DNA from: Hymenolepis diminuta | Taxonomy: Eukaryota; Platyhelminthes; Cestoda; Cyclophyllidea; Hymenolepididae | NCBI GenBank assembly: GCA_900708905.1 | Contig: CAADRB010000044.1 | Span: 788,463 to 852,462, forward strand | Length of the DNA: 64,000 bases | Reading direction: 5' to 3' | Part shown: in pieces, positions 1 through 14,300 of the stretch | How positions within the stretch are numbered: position 1 is the first letter of the stretch | Layout of the letters: every line of letters starts with the position of its first letter | Notes under the pieces: model-generated | Told to the model about the DNA's origin: nothing | Database searches by the model: none | Seen by the model: the letters and a program-made list of their open reading frames with translations, nothing else | Program-made: the position numbers and the translations under genes

Positions 1-2069
1 TGAGAACCAGTTAACTTATCCAAAATCGTTTTGAAAATAAATTAACCGAAATGAATTTTCAAATATCCTGAATGTGAAAGGAGTCATAGTGATGAAGTAA
101 AACCCTTACATTTGTGTACAAATTCTCCATATTTTGCATTTATTACATTTCAATAAATACAATATCGACAGCTTTACATATTTGTCTCTAAATCGAACTT
201 TAAAATTAGCGTTAATCATTCAGTTCTTTTTTAAGAAGGATCTTCTATTCGTTTACTTCAAGCAGCTTCGCCTTACTATTTTAGGCTTTAAATTCTTGCA
301 GTTAGTTATGTCTTTCCTTAGCGCAGTGGCTTTACCCACAGACACATTATGATGACTGACATCCATTTTACTTTTCATGAGAATTTCATCGCATTGGTGA
401 ACATTCGCACGCAGTCAGTTCAACTTCCTTAGACGTTCCATTACAGATGTCATTAGTATCTAACTTTACTGAAATTCATCCTTCCCTGTTATGGATAAAC
501 CTCCAGTGTGCCATATTCATCTAACATTTACTCTAAAACACAGTATATAAATTAAGATGTTCTCTATAAAGTCACTTGGATGAAGTATATAATAAAATAA
601 TACTACGAGAATCAAGACAAAGTCGATACTTCTCAATTTTTTCTTAAAAGAATAGCAATTTAAATTACGTCTGCTGCTCCAGAAGTGGAAAAGCACTCGA
701 TCGCTGACACTCGACCTTCGTGAGCTTGTCATATTTGAAATTAGTATTTTTTAATTAAATTAGCATACGCGGGCTCTGGTTCGTCTGTTTAAGTGTGTGT
801 TTACTTTCGCGAGAGTTTAGTACACTCTGAGAGGAAGAAGTGGAGGAGGGTATCTTTGGGGAGAGCAAAAAATGATCGATGCAAATTCATTAGGAGTGAG
901 GGAGATTATTCTTCCCTTTTTGCCGCTCCGGCTTTTCCTTTCCGGGTGTAAATACGTGCTAAAGATGGTGATGAAGTTTTGCGATAACATCAAATAACTA
1001 ACTACTCTTCCTTCTATGATCATAAAATCACTGTGAAGAGGGAAACGGTGCTGCTTGTTGTAAATGAGCTGATTGGAGAGGTTGATAAGAGACGAAAACG
1101 CTTAGACTTTCTCGGTTGAGTGGTAAAATTAACAGGCATATTGACTTATTGCCGAATGACCTGTGCTAACACTAACCAGAGCTAATTTCTTCATCATATC
1201 ATTAATATAATAAATACTGTGACAGAGAGAAAAACCAATGGTTTGGGCGGAATGCATGAAAAGCTTTAAACGGTATCCATTCCTCGGGTATTATGATATG
1301 CAGCACCCATTTATTCAAAAGGTACGTTTTAGATAAGGGGTTTCATTGCTTTCACCGATATATTTACTAAGAAGGGAAGGTTTAATATGAAAACTTTCAT
1401 CTTGAAACCAAGTTGAGGTTGTTGTTTCGCTAACTTTTAAACATTCATATCCTGATATATTTTGAGAACATTCTATTCGGCTAGAGCTAAAGTTTGAGAG
1501 TGATTTGATGAAAATTTCAGAAATCCGTTCGAGTTCTAAAACTGTAAATACGGATTGGCCAATTTCAAAACAATGGGTGATGGTGCCACTCTCAGTTACA
1601 AAAATTAAATTGTCGTTTTACAAAGCAGAGCTAAGAATTTTCGTTTACCAATCCTCCACGCTCTTATCTTTGAAAAAATTCTCCCCACTGACATATTACT
1701 GGGCAAGAAGGGATTTTATCAATTCTAATAATTTACAACCATATACAAACCGTTGTACTTTCTTTATAAAGTGAATAGAAAACGTAAATGAATTAAGTTC
1801 TTTTTTTTCTCTTCTACACCTAACATTTATGGCCATAATATGCCTTGATTTAGATACTAGATCACATTATTTGGGAGAAAGCTCTACATATAAGTTTCAA
1901 GGTAAGTGTCCGATGGTCTTGTTGTTTAATTGCGGTCGATTGACAAAACTGAGTTCAAGGAACATTCACGTAATAAAATTGTTCCTCTCCCTTAATATCT
2001 TCCGTCTGCCATCTTGGATGATAAACACTTTTACCTATTAAAATGAATTATTTAGACACTTTGACTTAC
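1..2069 (-). other. Receptor intron after FN3-3 (5' part only)
   Basis: AT-rich sequence after the donor at 2069-2068. I looked for an FN3-like exon with a tryptophan strand and a tyrosine motif on the minus strand and found none. The short open frames here show no domain and no splice context. Confidence 0.7.
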
Positions 2070-2369
2070 GATGCTCTTTAGTACGAAAATCAAGGGTAGC
2101 CGTCGTCCCATGACCGTTAGAAGATCGGCCGGCTAACCGGACGTGGTAATTGGAATCAGATGTTAAACCATGTAAGATAGCTTGTGTTTGCTCAGGTTTA
2201 ATCATAAGAAGATCCTCTTTGAGATTCGACGATGTTCCATTGGAAATGGAGTACCATAGACTGTAATCAAGAAGTTCTTCACCCTCAGGAACTGTCGGTT
2301 TTGTCCACATTAGCTGGGCACTGTCAGCTTCAACACTGATTGTGCGTAGGTTTAGTGGTTGAGCAGGGA
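2070..2369 (-). CDS. Receptor exon 9: fibronectin type III domain 3
   Basis: One exon of 100 residues encodes an FN3 domain opening VPAQPLNLRTISVEADSAQ (LAR: VPGQPLNFKAEPESETS). The tryptophan strand is LMWTKPTVPEG, and the conserved C-terminal strand is LTSDSNYHVRLAGRSSNGHG (LAR: [20 protein letters not shown]). NGT is a possible glycosylation site. The acceptor is TTTTCTAG and the donor GTAAGT in phase 1, so a further exon is expected below position 1. No convincing FN3-4 exon was found in 1-2069. Confidence 0.9.
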
Positions 2370-5300
2370 CTAGAAAATAAAGTGCACCTCATCAAATTCA
2401 CTCCCTTTACAAGTTTGTATCTTAAGGTTATTTTAGGTAGCTACACGCATATTAGGTTATTTTGAGATTGCAGTCCCTATTTGATGAATAAATTTCTAGA
2501 AAGATGGATTTCTTGGAAGTTATTTTTCTTGAAAAATTTGAATCTGAGAGTAAAAAACTGACAAATCTGTCTACAAAGTGCGATACGTAGCAGTAACATG
2601 GCTAATCAGTCGACAGTGATGATAGAATATCATTACAAATGAGAGAGGAAGATTTATTTCTCAATTTCTGATAACAATCACAATCGGAGAAACAGAAAAA
2701 AAATCACAAATAGAGCTTCATTTTGCACAAATAGTTGAGTTCATTACAAAACACTTTCAAGGTTTCGATCTCTAGATTCCCGACATGAACAATTACGTTC
2801 AAGATTAAGTAGATTTTAAAATGGTTAAGATTTTCCGATGATGACAGTTTAACTAGCAGAAAATTATAGGGGTTGAGGAGTAATAATTGTCGTTAAGGTA
2901 ACCTTATTTGCTTTATATTTGCTTTTAACTTCATATCCTAACTCACATTATTATCTTAATATATAACACTTTTATCAAAATTAGATTTCTTTTATAAATG
3001 TAAAATATTTCTTTCATGCTTTAGATCTTTTAAACTGATAAATTTTGGAATAAAAGCAAAGGAGCCGAACCAACAGTGTTTGTATGCGGTAGAAAAGGTT
3101 GCCTCCGGGTTAGGTCTAAAATGACAATTATATAAGCAAAGCTTTGCAATAATCAAGACAAATTTATATCACTCTCTAGAATAAATCCTACGGAGCTTTA
3201 ATACCTGATGATGACTGTGGGAAAATGTAGATGAAACAAAGTGGCTTGAAGAATTGTTTAACTAAATAGGCATTTAATATCATTGATGCGATATGGGTTC
3301 AAATCATGGAAACTGAAATGGGATAAATTTGAATATTGCGAAGTGTTTTGTGTTCCTCAAAAAAGTGGAAAGTTTGGTGCTTTCAGAATCCTAATAGGGC
3401 GAGGTCCTCGAGTCCCTGACTTCATTATATACTATCATTTGACAGCACATCCAACCCCTTTCTGAACTCTTCTACTATTTTGCATGTTTGGATGTTATCT
3501 CTTGATTATGGTTCATCTACATACTGGTGATCACGCAGTTTTCATTTTTAACAGTGTAAGTGTTTAATCGTCAGCGAATGTATATAAATCCTCTCCGCCT
3601 AAATGCGAACTGGTTAACGAAGGTAAGGGGTGAGCTACTTGCAGTAGCATGACTCAATACGCATTATTGGGTGGTCTACTTTATTTAGCCGGCATATACA
3701 GACTATGAGTAGAAATAGGAGGGTAATATCAATGGTTGGTCTATAATCCTAGAAACAGTTTTACCTTGCGACCACTTTGATCTCCACCTTAATTACATCA
3801 AAGTAAGGTAGTTGATTTATTTTTAGTGCAATATCTTTAAAAGTTGGATACAACTAGTGTATGAGAAGAGAAGTTTGAGCATCAAAAGTTATTGACTAGG
3901 GAAAAAGATATATTTAGTCAAAAGAAGCTTGATCATATCTTCAGATCCCGAAATTGAATAGCTAAGACTGTAAGTAGCCCAATAAATTTTATATTCTTAT
4001 TATTCCAAAATAATTAAGACCTTTCAAATATCAGCTATCCTGGCAAAATTACTTTAATCAAGTACACTTCTTCCAATCATGGTTTTATTTCAAATTCATT
4101 TTGAGCATTATGAAGAATAAAGAAAACATTTATCACTAATGCTTCTCAGTAAAAAACAAGAAGCAGCAGTTACCAAAAGTAGATGGCTTCTTTTTCTTCA
4201 TCAAAACTTATGGATATCTAATGGATTCTAATAGATAAGAAGCCACAGGTTATCTTTATACTAATGAGTAGTATTTATATTTGATAAGAAATTTGAGGGC
4301 ACATTCTGCTCTTGAAAAATACAATAGGCCTACTGAGGGCAAAGATCAAATCTGTCATCGATCCAATTTTGATATTCAAACGTCTGTTATGCGCTGAAGA
4401 ATCTGGGGATTAAATCTCATAGTTCGAATTTTACAACGTCAGATTTCACTGAATCGAACTTAACTTCCTAAGTAAAATAAATGGACCGCATCAAGAATCT
4501 AGATTTTGTAGAATTAGACCTTTTGATTCTTTAAAATTCCTCACCTTCACCTTCTAATTGATTTACCTTAGATTTCCTAGCGTTTAGGTGCTTTCCTTGG
4601 ATTAAATATCGTCTTGAGCTTCGTCATGGATTACACTTGCAATTGTTAAGTGAATAAATTAAATTGGAGAAACTGCGCTTCCGTTTTTTCCAACTTGTGA
4701 TCTCAATCATTACCAGCTCAGGGTTTATTTTATTTTCATGGCACATTAGAAGATCAAAAAACATAAAAATATTTCCCCCGAGAACATTATTAAACCTTTT
4801 TAATTATCTCACTTAGAGAATTGAGAAAAGTTATTCCTGGCCAGCAGTTAACATGAAGACTTTCGGCGTTTTGTAGAATATATGTCCTTTAAGATGAATT
4901 TGACAGGTTTGATGAGAGTGAAGTTGTTTTTTTACGTCAACTGTCTCCTAAACATTACGCTTTTACCTCACTAAAATTTGAGCAAGACCATTAACTGAGG
5001 TTTTGACTTCTCAAATTAATGTTCTTAACTTATCTAACACATGCAGTTTAAAACCCTAGGTAAATATTTATTGGCAGCCCCTATGGGCAATGATTTCGAT
5101 TTAAGTGAAGAAAAATTAATGACAACTTACTTATTGGAGTACCATATCGATAAACGCAACCTTAAATAATATTCATTTATCGAGTTCACTGTTAATTTCA
5201 TTGATTAAATCTATTTTGACCGATTGCCAAAACATTAAATATTAGATTTTGAAAGCATGTTAATCTGTCCCATTTAAATCTCCTTCATCTATGAAGTAGC

Positions 5301-8300
5301 TAGCCTATGTACTGGAAAACTATGTAATTAAAGCTCTATCTCTTTCTCAAGAGAGGGAGAAAGGGAGGTTAAAGCATTGGACCGATGAAAATCTTCCCGA
5401 CCAGTCAATTAGAGGGTATATTCTTATTCCTCTTAGGTAAGGCGTTTACCGAGTTTGTGTTTGCATGGCGCCAACCTGTATGTAGCCATCTCCCATTCTT
5501 CTCTTTCCTTCCTTTTGACTACTACCTACATTCGCTCAATTAATAGTCTAAACTAAGCACATAAACTCCACAATTTCTCTCTTAATTTCTGGATTTATTG
5601 CCGTAAGTGTGCATTTTGTGACATATTCAAAGATTAGGCTTAGATTCAAAGAACAATTTGTTATATTCCTATGGGATTTTGAATAAAAAGAGTGGGGCAC
5701 ACATTTTCCTGAACGCGCTAGTCTGGTGAATGGATCTTTTTTGTTGGTAAAGGATTATCCCTTGGTTTACAAGATAAAACGAAGCCGATTTAGCCTATAA
5801 ATTCAAAAAGTGCCTTAAATCGATACCCCCAGTTTAAGGCTAAAATTATTCTTATTATGGCTCAGACGCAGATATATTTTTAGTTAAAATAAAATGTAAA
5901 AACCTGATATAGGACTTTTAGAATTTAATAAATATTAATTTAATATTTATTAAATTCTTTTGAAAAGGAGGGTTTTTTGAGCATATTGTTTAAATTTAAT
6001 GAAGATGTGGTTAAATTTAAAATATAACTATAAATAATACACATTTTTTAAGTAAAAAGTGCACGAATGGCTTGGAAAATTAAAGCTGATAAATTCATCA
6101 CAATAATGATTTTAAAATATTATTTTTGATATTTAGCGTTTAATTAACTTCTAAATCATATTTATTTAACTGCTTTAAGCAATTTAAAAAGATGCAAACA
6201 AATGTGACTCCTATCATTTCATTGCAACTGACTTAAGACACCCAATTCACATTGAGGAAGATCTGTCATGGTAAAATATATTCAGTGGTTTCAGTCAGCT
6301 CTTCGTCGCTGTAAGAATTGAGACGGCGTGATCAGTCACTGACATTAATCAACCGATCAATCGACTGTGAACTCATCGTGGGAATAGCTGACCATCTTTC
6401 AGAATTTTAAGTCTGGAATATCATAATGTGGAGAAACCTATCCATAATAAGAGAACGACTTGATGAATTCAGATAAAGAAAAAAACACTTGCTGTTCTGA
6501 TTCAACTGTCTAACTCTAATGAACTCCTCTGTTTCATTTCTTGTTGAATTACTGTGCCATTTCCATGAATTGACTTTAATATTTGTATTAAAACAATGAA
6601 TTTGCATCTTATTTTGTGAAACTGAGATCCGAGCTAATATAATAAAGTGGGAATTAAAAGCTCCAATGTTTCACCCTATGCATTAATACAGTTTGCCACT
6701 TTTTCGCAAAAAAATGGACAGCCATTTACGGATGACTAATGACCCCTCTGTACTGGTAATGGATTCAAACAAATGTGCATTTTGCATTGTCCTGTAGTTA
6801 TGCCTATTCCGACTGCATTAACTCCTTATCTTTGAACCAGATCTCGTTAGGTGAAAATGTATCCGCTTATATTTGGCCGGTAGAGAGGGTAATTTGTTTT
6901 TTTCGGCGACAAGGAATGCGACCTGTTTCAACTTTATTTTGCGATAAAATTTATGCCAAGTTAATTCAACGCTGTCGCCATGAGCAGAGTTTTATGGCTC
7001 ATTTCAACTGCTACCACGACTGTATCTCTATTTAGTGCAAAGCTGTAAATGACCAAAGATTATCAAAGCTTATTCAATCACCCAATCATAACTATATATT
7101 TAATTAGTCCGGTCGCCAAATGACGCAGAAAAAGTGCTCACTATTTGTCTTTTAATTGGATCAAATGACCAAATAATCAATGAAATAAAGGAAGAATGAG
7201 AGGTGTAATGATTTGAAAGTGAAAAGTACACCACACAACTTATTCAGATTTTAGCCTGATTAGTGGTTTCAACAGAGTGGAATATTCTTAAAATATGGCG
7301 AGATATGAAGGCGTTAATGATGAAATGACAATAATTGCAATTAAAACCATTTTGATATCTAAGACAGAAATCTCCAAATTTCATTATTCCCCATTCCCCA
7401 ATAAATGTACTATTAAAAGCTGCATTTCCCCTGTCCAGATCGTAACTATGATACAACCCATTGATAAATCGACTAAATATATACCCATTCGTGTTGCTCT
7501 TTGATCTCTTGCATTTACTCCAAAATATGTACAGTCGGAATATTCGTCAATGAACTCTATGTTTTACTTTCATCACATTAAAATCCACCTAATCTCCACA
7601 AGTGTTCCTTATTATTACATATGTGAAAGGTCTGATTCAGTGCAGACCAAACTCGTTCAAATGGGATACCGTACTTCCTATCAAAGATTTGAAAGCAAAC
7701 TTTTATTATAAAAATAGTATAGATACCTCTGCTTAAATGTGGATATCCCAGTTAGCATAATTTACGCGGGACTAAACCTCCGGGTATTTCAGTTAAGTGC
7801 GTGATAAGTCAACCGTCAAAAATAAATACCAGCCATCAGTAAAGTCTTCATCCACTTCCTTATCTTACCCACTGCAGAATAAAAAAGCATTTTGAAATAT
7901 AACCAGTACTAGAATGTCTCAAAAACCGTTAACATTTTATTCAAATTCAAATTGGGCTGTCCGATAAGACTTCGAGATAGCTAAATACGCAAATGACAAT
8001 GGCTACTTTAGTCTGAACAGAATTAAAGGAAGTTAAGTTATATGAAAACATACCTCCTGGTAAAATCAGGCAGTAATGGTCGTCACTCATGGGCCCATCA
8101 CCGGCCGCATTGTAAGGACTAATTGAAATGATATAAGTAGCATTTGGAAGGAGATCGTCAAGACGGATTTTCTGACTTGGAGTTCGTTTCGCCTGCCGAG
8201 CACTGAGTGGGTAGGCTTTTCTGGTAGTGTAGTATACTTTATAACCCTGTTTGTAACAAAACATCAGACACATTAGCAACTTTATTGGATTAAACAAAAG

Positions 8301-11300
8301 AAGTAGTTATTAAGTCTGATCTCTGTTTAAAAGGATTGCCTTAGGGAAATAACTAAAAAAAAACTAACCAGAATTTTTCCATTTGACAGTTGGGGCGCGT
8401 CCCAGTTTATTTCTAGGGAAGTTGGACTGCTGACTCGCATTTGAATATCTTGTGGAGGTTCGCCCGGGGCTAAAATAAATAAATTCTTAAGTAGATTATC
8501 TCAGAATTGCGGAATATATTAAGTACAGAAATCAAGTACTTCAGCCTGGATATTTGTTAAAATTCCTTTCAATTACTTTTCAGCACATCTACCATCAATT
8601 TTTCCTGAAGTTGCCTATTGAAATTTCCCATTTTTCTAACTATCGATGGACGAGTTTTATTCTATTTTGCCGCTCTCCTTCCATTGCTTATCTTAATAAT
8701 ATTGTTCCGCGTTTCATGAGGAACATGTTAGTATCATGTTCCTCATACGCTACGCCAACAATTTCAGTTTAATGGCTGGGAAGTGGACGCCTTCTATATT
8801 CTCTTCTGATGCGCGTATCCAGTCACATTCTTCACCTCTTTGCTAGTTATTTGTGATGAAATTCGTAGAAACGTGGAAGGCAAATAACTTGGTAAAGTTG
8901 CTCTGACGTTTATTGGCGATTTACAAGTTGTAGGTACTTCCAAAAATTTAGGAAAATTCCTTAGCACACTTAATCGATATCAACCGTTTGGAAAATATAG
9001 CCTACTAAGTAATATGAAGATCTATTGCAAAGAAATGATAATCACGAAATACCTGTCAGTTAAAATTACTTAATCAGGTCTATCAGTTTCAAGTGTATTA
9101 CACTGCTACAGTCTAAATTCTGAATAATCACTCTATTAGAAAATTTTTAATGAAATAATATTTAATACAAGTTTATCTGACTGGAAGCTTTCTAAATATT
9201 AATAGTATTTACAGAAAACATCCACAGTTATGATCCTTTTCCACAATTTTAAAGGTAAAGGATTTTCGTCCACAAAATCTTTACTGTCAACGGTAATTGA
9301 GGAACACATATGCAAAAATGATGAAATGTATATTTTCCAGAAGGAATAGATTAATCATAAGGTTGTTTGCTTCTTTGTCAAAATAGGCATGAACTTTTGG
9401 ACAATGTATTAATTTTGTTTATTTCCAGTTCAGTGAGTTGTTTCGGCAGGAGTAAATTAGCACTACACTGCATTACATTGAGGTGATTTGTCTATTGCGG
9501 CTTTAAATAGATGTCAGCGGAGAAGTGAAGCGTAGTCAACCTTCTCTCTCCTCTCTCTTTTGCTGTCTCATTCTAGAGAGAAGCTGGGATCAGTTTTCCA
9601 TAACAAAATAAATAGCTGTGATTTTGACAAATCAATACCATCTATTTATTCGCCCAAGATTAACAACTCTGAAGAACTCCTATCGAAATGAATTTCCCGT
9701 ATTTAGTTCAGATTACATACAGTATCTCTCACAAACAGAACTTAATCACATCACATAATTGGATAAAATACCTCACCTCGTGTTAATCTTATCGGACACA
9801 GTAGGATCACAGGTCACTAAAGATAAAATGAACCAAACAACTCCAAATAGCTAATACTGGGTCTCGTAGAGGAAACTCACATCTACACGTGCTGAGCAGT
9901 CCCAAAATGTTAATCAAACCGTTAGTTGACAATATGACGGATTACTAAACCATCACGATTCCAAATGAAATATTACAGGTAACAGGATTGTTTTTGCCAT
10001 TGAAACATGGATGAGAAATTTCCACAGGTCTATTTCTGATATACTAACTCTGGATGTTTCGTTGTCGCTCCCTAACCTAAAAGTAATAACAGTTCCTGTT
10101 TTGAAGAGAATCTCCGTTTTAAAACTTGCTGCTCCTCTACGAAATACTGACTTACAAGAACCCGAATGATTATCGTCATCATATGTTTCTGGGAGCTTAC
10201 ATAAATCTCAAAACAAGTTTTTCTTTTTACTAGTTACCAATTTTCGGATTTGTGAATAATTAAAAAAATAATATTTTCGGGCGATGATTAGCATATTGGG
10301 TTTAATTCAATGATGAAGCTTTCAGTTTTGGCCAGATTTTGGCTAATCTACGAAGTATATCTCCATCAATTCCAATCTCCGTTAAAAAGCTGGAGCCGAC
10401 TTGCCTACGGTAAGTAACCAAAATTAATGTATTAAAGTCGCTTGCCGTAAGGAATAATACAACCATATTCTGTTATGCATTAATATTTAATTTGTATATT
10501 GTCATGCAGACTACTTTTTGAAACCCCCATACTCTGGATATGTTTAGTAGCCAACATAAGGAAAATTTTTAGACTTTTTAGGCAAAAATTTGTGACCGAT
10601 TCCATAGATGTTTGAAGGAGTGCAATATTAATGTTTAATGGATAATTATATAAAATACTGCGCCCTAAGAAGGCTATAATAAAAGTATCCTTTCAAGGAA
10701 ATATGATAAACAACTAAGGTAAATTAAGGGTTGAATAGCAAATTAACGATAACATTATAAGAACCCTCAATTCGAGGAGAATATTCAGTATGATGAATAA
10801 GACAACGGATTTCATAAACTGTTCCATGGGAGCAGTAAGAGACAGACGAAATACGGCAGTAATACAAAAGACATAAAGTTTAATTATTGGAGGTCTATTG
10901 CCTTTTAATCTCATTTACTTTAACTGGCATAATAAATTCCATTTGCAGTGGCAACCTCTCCATAAACTAATTTTGTAAAATATCATATCATGGGGGTTGG
11001 TTTTTAGCTTACTAAACGCATCCAGAAAATAGTGTTTAAGGCTTTACTTATTACAGATTGGCTAGTTTGGTGTTTTGAGCTTTGGTTACAGACCTGCGGC
11101 TGCTAGAATTATTAATGAATCCACGGCTCAACAATCCCAAATTCTACTGCTCTGGCTTATCAATACCTCTCACACAACAGCAATGCAATACCAGATCCAT
11201 CTGCGTTTAGAGTCACGCAATATTTCATGTAACCTGAGTCCCGGCGTACCGTTCGAGGTAATTAATAGTTAGATGGGAATCAAAAATAGCGTTACTTTGT

Positions 11301-14300
11301 TATTTATCTCAGTAGAGCAATTATTGGCCTCTTATGATGGTCTATCGTATGATACTAGCTAAACATCTCAAAATACTAAGGAAAGATATAACTAAAAATG
11401 GATTGAATGAGGGTACGCCCCAAAGTCTCTTATGACCTTGCAGAAAATGTCTGTGGCCCTTTTATTGCGACAAGTAAGGAGAGCAGATAAAGTTCGTAGC
11501 TTCTAGTGGAAATTATCTTTAATTGTGTCATCTAAGCAAGATTCAACGAAGCTGCGGCCAAAGTAAGAGTTTACATACAGGCATATAGAGAGTAAATATG
11601 CCCAATGTTTAGCGCTTTAACAAAGGAAAGACATCATTTAACTTAGACGTCTGATCGTCAAGCCAAGTTAAGTACCTTCTCCAGATGGTGAAAGCATTTT
11701 ATATTCTACATTCTGTAAATATGTTATAGATGTATATAAATATACACGCGTAAACGTGATTATCCAAAGAATGTGAATTAAAGGCAAATATCTTTAGATT
11801 GAATTCAGTACCTCTATATTTTGTATAAAAAGATAGACAAGTGATATATCTCATGAAAATAGAAGCTTATCCCCTAGCGTTTTAATAGTTACTTATCGTA
11901 GACCGTCTTTATTACTCACTTTCTCCATTTTTATTCCGACAATACTTATATAAAGCTTTTAATGGCTCCTGACAGGGAAATTAAAAAATATAATGTTTTG
12001 CAAATGTAAAAATTAAAAGTAACATCTGCAATACAACTTGAGATCATATAAAACACGCCGTTCTTACACTCTTTCAAAATATGTATTGTCATGTGGAACT
12101 TATGCGAAATAAGCAGATTAATTAGACAGATAAGGAAAGCTAAGGGCAAAATATTGCTACCCTTGCTCATAAAACGGCACTAACTCTGATATCATCAACG
12201 CACTGTAGAGAAATATTAGTCATACAAATCTGTTGAATCAGAAATTTGACCATCGTTAAGAAACTACAAGATGTTTCTTACTAAATCGGTCTTCATACAA
12301 TTGCTTCTTCCATTAAATACAACATATATTATTAAGCCTCTAAAGTTATATAAAGTACAGATGAAATAAATAAGAAAAACTGATTACTTTAACATAAACC
12401 GCATAAATCAGGATGCTATTTCAATATCTTAAACTCACGAATTTCAGCAGTTTGGAAGTCCATTTCATCACTCGGTAAAGAGAGTCCAACTTTTCTATTT
12501 ACAGCTTGAACTGTTGCTTTGTAAGTCGTATATGGTGAGAGGTCAGTAACATTGTATTTGACTACTTGAGAGTTATCACTGGGAGAAATATGAAATTCCT
12601 TAGTAAAGATATCTGTGATCTGCTTTCGAAGATCCACCAGCGATCCGACTTGTTTCTCCTTTGATTCAACAGTCAGCGTGTAGGATTCAATCTCGCTAAC
12701 CTTGTGAGCTTTCCATTGAAGAACAGCAAAAGTTCCTCCTACTGGACTCGCGTCAATCCATGTTGGCGGATCAGGAAGCGCTATAAAATAAAACAGAAGT
12801 ATTAGATTTAAAATCAAACAGTTACTTGCGTCCAGTCTATACGATTATTTGCTACTTATGCGCTTTTGAATTAAGGATTCTGTAAATGTAGCATGTCTAA
12901 TTAAATGCTTCATGTTTGGTAATGTAGAATATTATGATTTGGTCACAACGGAACAGAAATATCAATAAATTATTAATTTGAAATGATAAGAACTCGATAA
13001 TCTATACGTTTTGAAAAAAAACATTCAAGCATGAAGATGCTGCTTAGAATGGAAGGATGAGCCTCTATGAATTCCTAAAATAACTATTCGTATTCTCTAT
13101 GAAAATACTTCGACTGAAGTCACAGTGATATCTTTATGTCCCTATGGCTCAAATTCCTATCTGTCATATCTAGACAAGTTTTTAGATTCTCGTTTTCCTA
13201 TGACTGTTCTGTTTCATTTGAAAGTGCATCTGCACTCATACCTCATGGGCATCCTTGCCCAAGCGGCTCATATATACTGTCTTTGCATTACTATGGAGAC
13301 ATATGAGCAGACACACGCTTGTCATACACCTGCGCCAACGCTACCTTCTCATCACCTTTGTTCCTTATCTCTCATCCGCTTGAATCCTCATTGTGGTTCG
13401 ATCAATACATTTTGGCCAACACAGCTCTTGGACTTCTGCTCTAGAACTGGTGTCAGCTGTCAGGCGTTAGTTATTGTCTTAACCCCAACAGAATCACAAT
13501 GAACGATCTGGGCAAACTTCAGAGATCAGTCTTCATGAGCAGTTAGATATGATTGCTGGCAATTAACCGATACCAGTCAAGTGAATTTCAGTTTTTCAAA
13601 GCTCAAAAGTGTTTACTCAAGGCGATTTCAAAATATACATATTGCTATATCTAACTAATAAAATATCACTTTAAGTAATCTTTTATATTCCATATTCAAT
13701 TAAGTGGCCCTAATAAAAGGTTAAACCGCAGTGCATCCCAACAAACTGAGGAAGGCATCTGTTTAAATTTCCTCTAAATCTAAAAAATTCTGAATGCCTT
13801 TCTTAATTTGCTCTTATTTTTAGAAACTTCTACACCGATTTAGATCTAATCTACTGGTCTAGTTTATCTAGATTTGGGCAAGAAATTGTCAAAAGAATTT
13901 ACTTTTTACAGTTATTATCTTACAGTTTAATCTCAGTTATGTTAACGCGCCGATGTTTCCCTAATTTGTTCTGACAGCAGTACCAGAGCAGGTCGCGTTA
14001 AAGCAGCGAATTTTGACTCTTCCATACTACAAATGCGTTACAAAATTAATTCATTATAACGATGATACTCCCATCAAAGTTAGGAAATTTTGTCCGACAT
14101 AAAAGTTCGTTTTTTTCAAATTTCACTTTTCATGGACAACTTTAAGGCCATTTTATGTCTTTAAACTAAATGCCATGAATTCAGTTAAGCTTCAGATGAG
14201 TGAGAATGTGTTTCTTTTTAAATTAGTTAATAAATTTCATCTTCTTTAATGCCTTCATTAATTAAGAAATACATTAATTTTGTTTGAAACTTTGAATAAA

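Noticed and set aside
4841..4925. TGGCCAGCAGTTAACATG resembling a tRNA A-box
   Set aside because: The nearest B-box-like string (AGGTTTGATGAG) is too far downstream and the rest does not match the two SINE-like relics.
13250..13405. A-box-like TTGCCCAAGCGG and B-box-like GGTTCGATC
   Set aside because: About 140 bases apart, too far for a tRNA or its SINE head.
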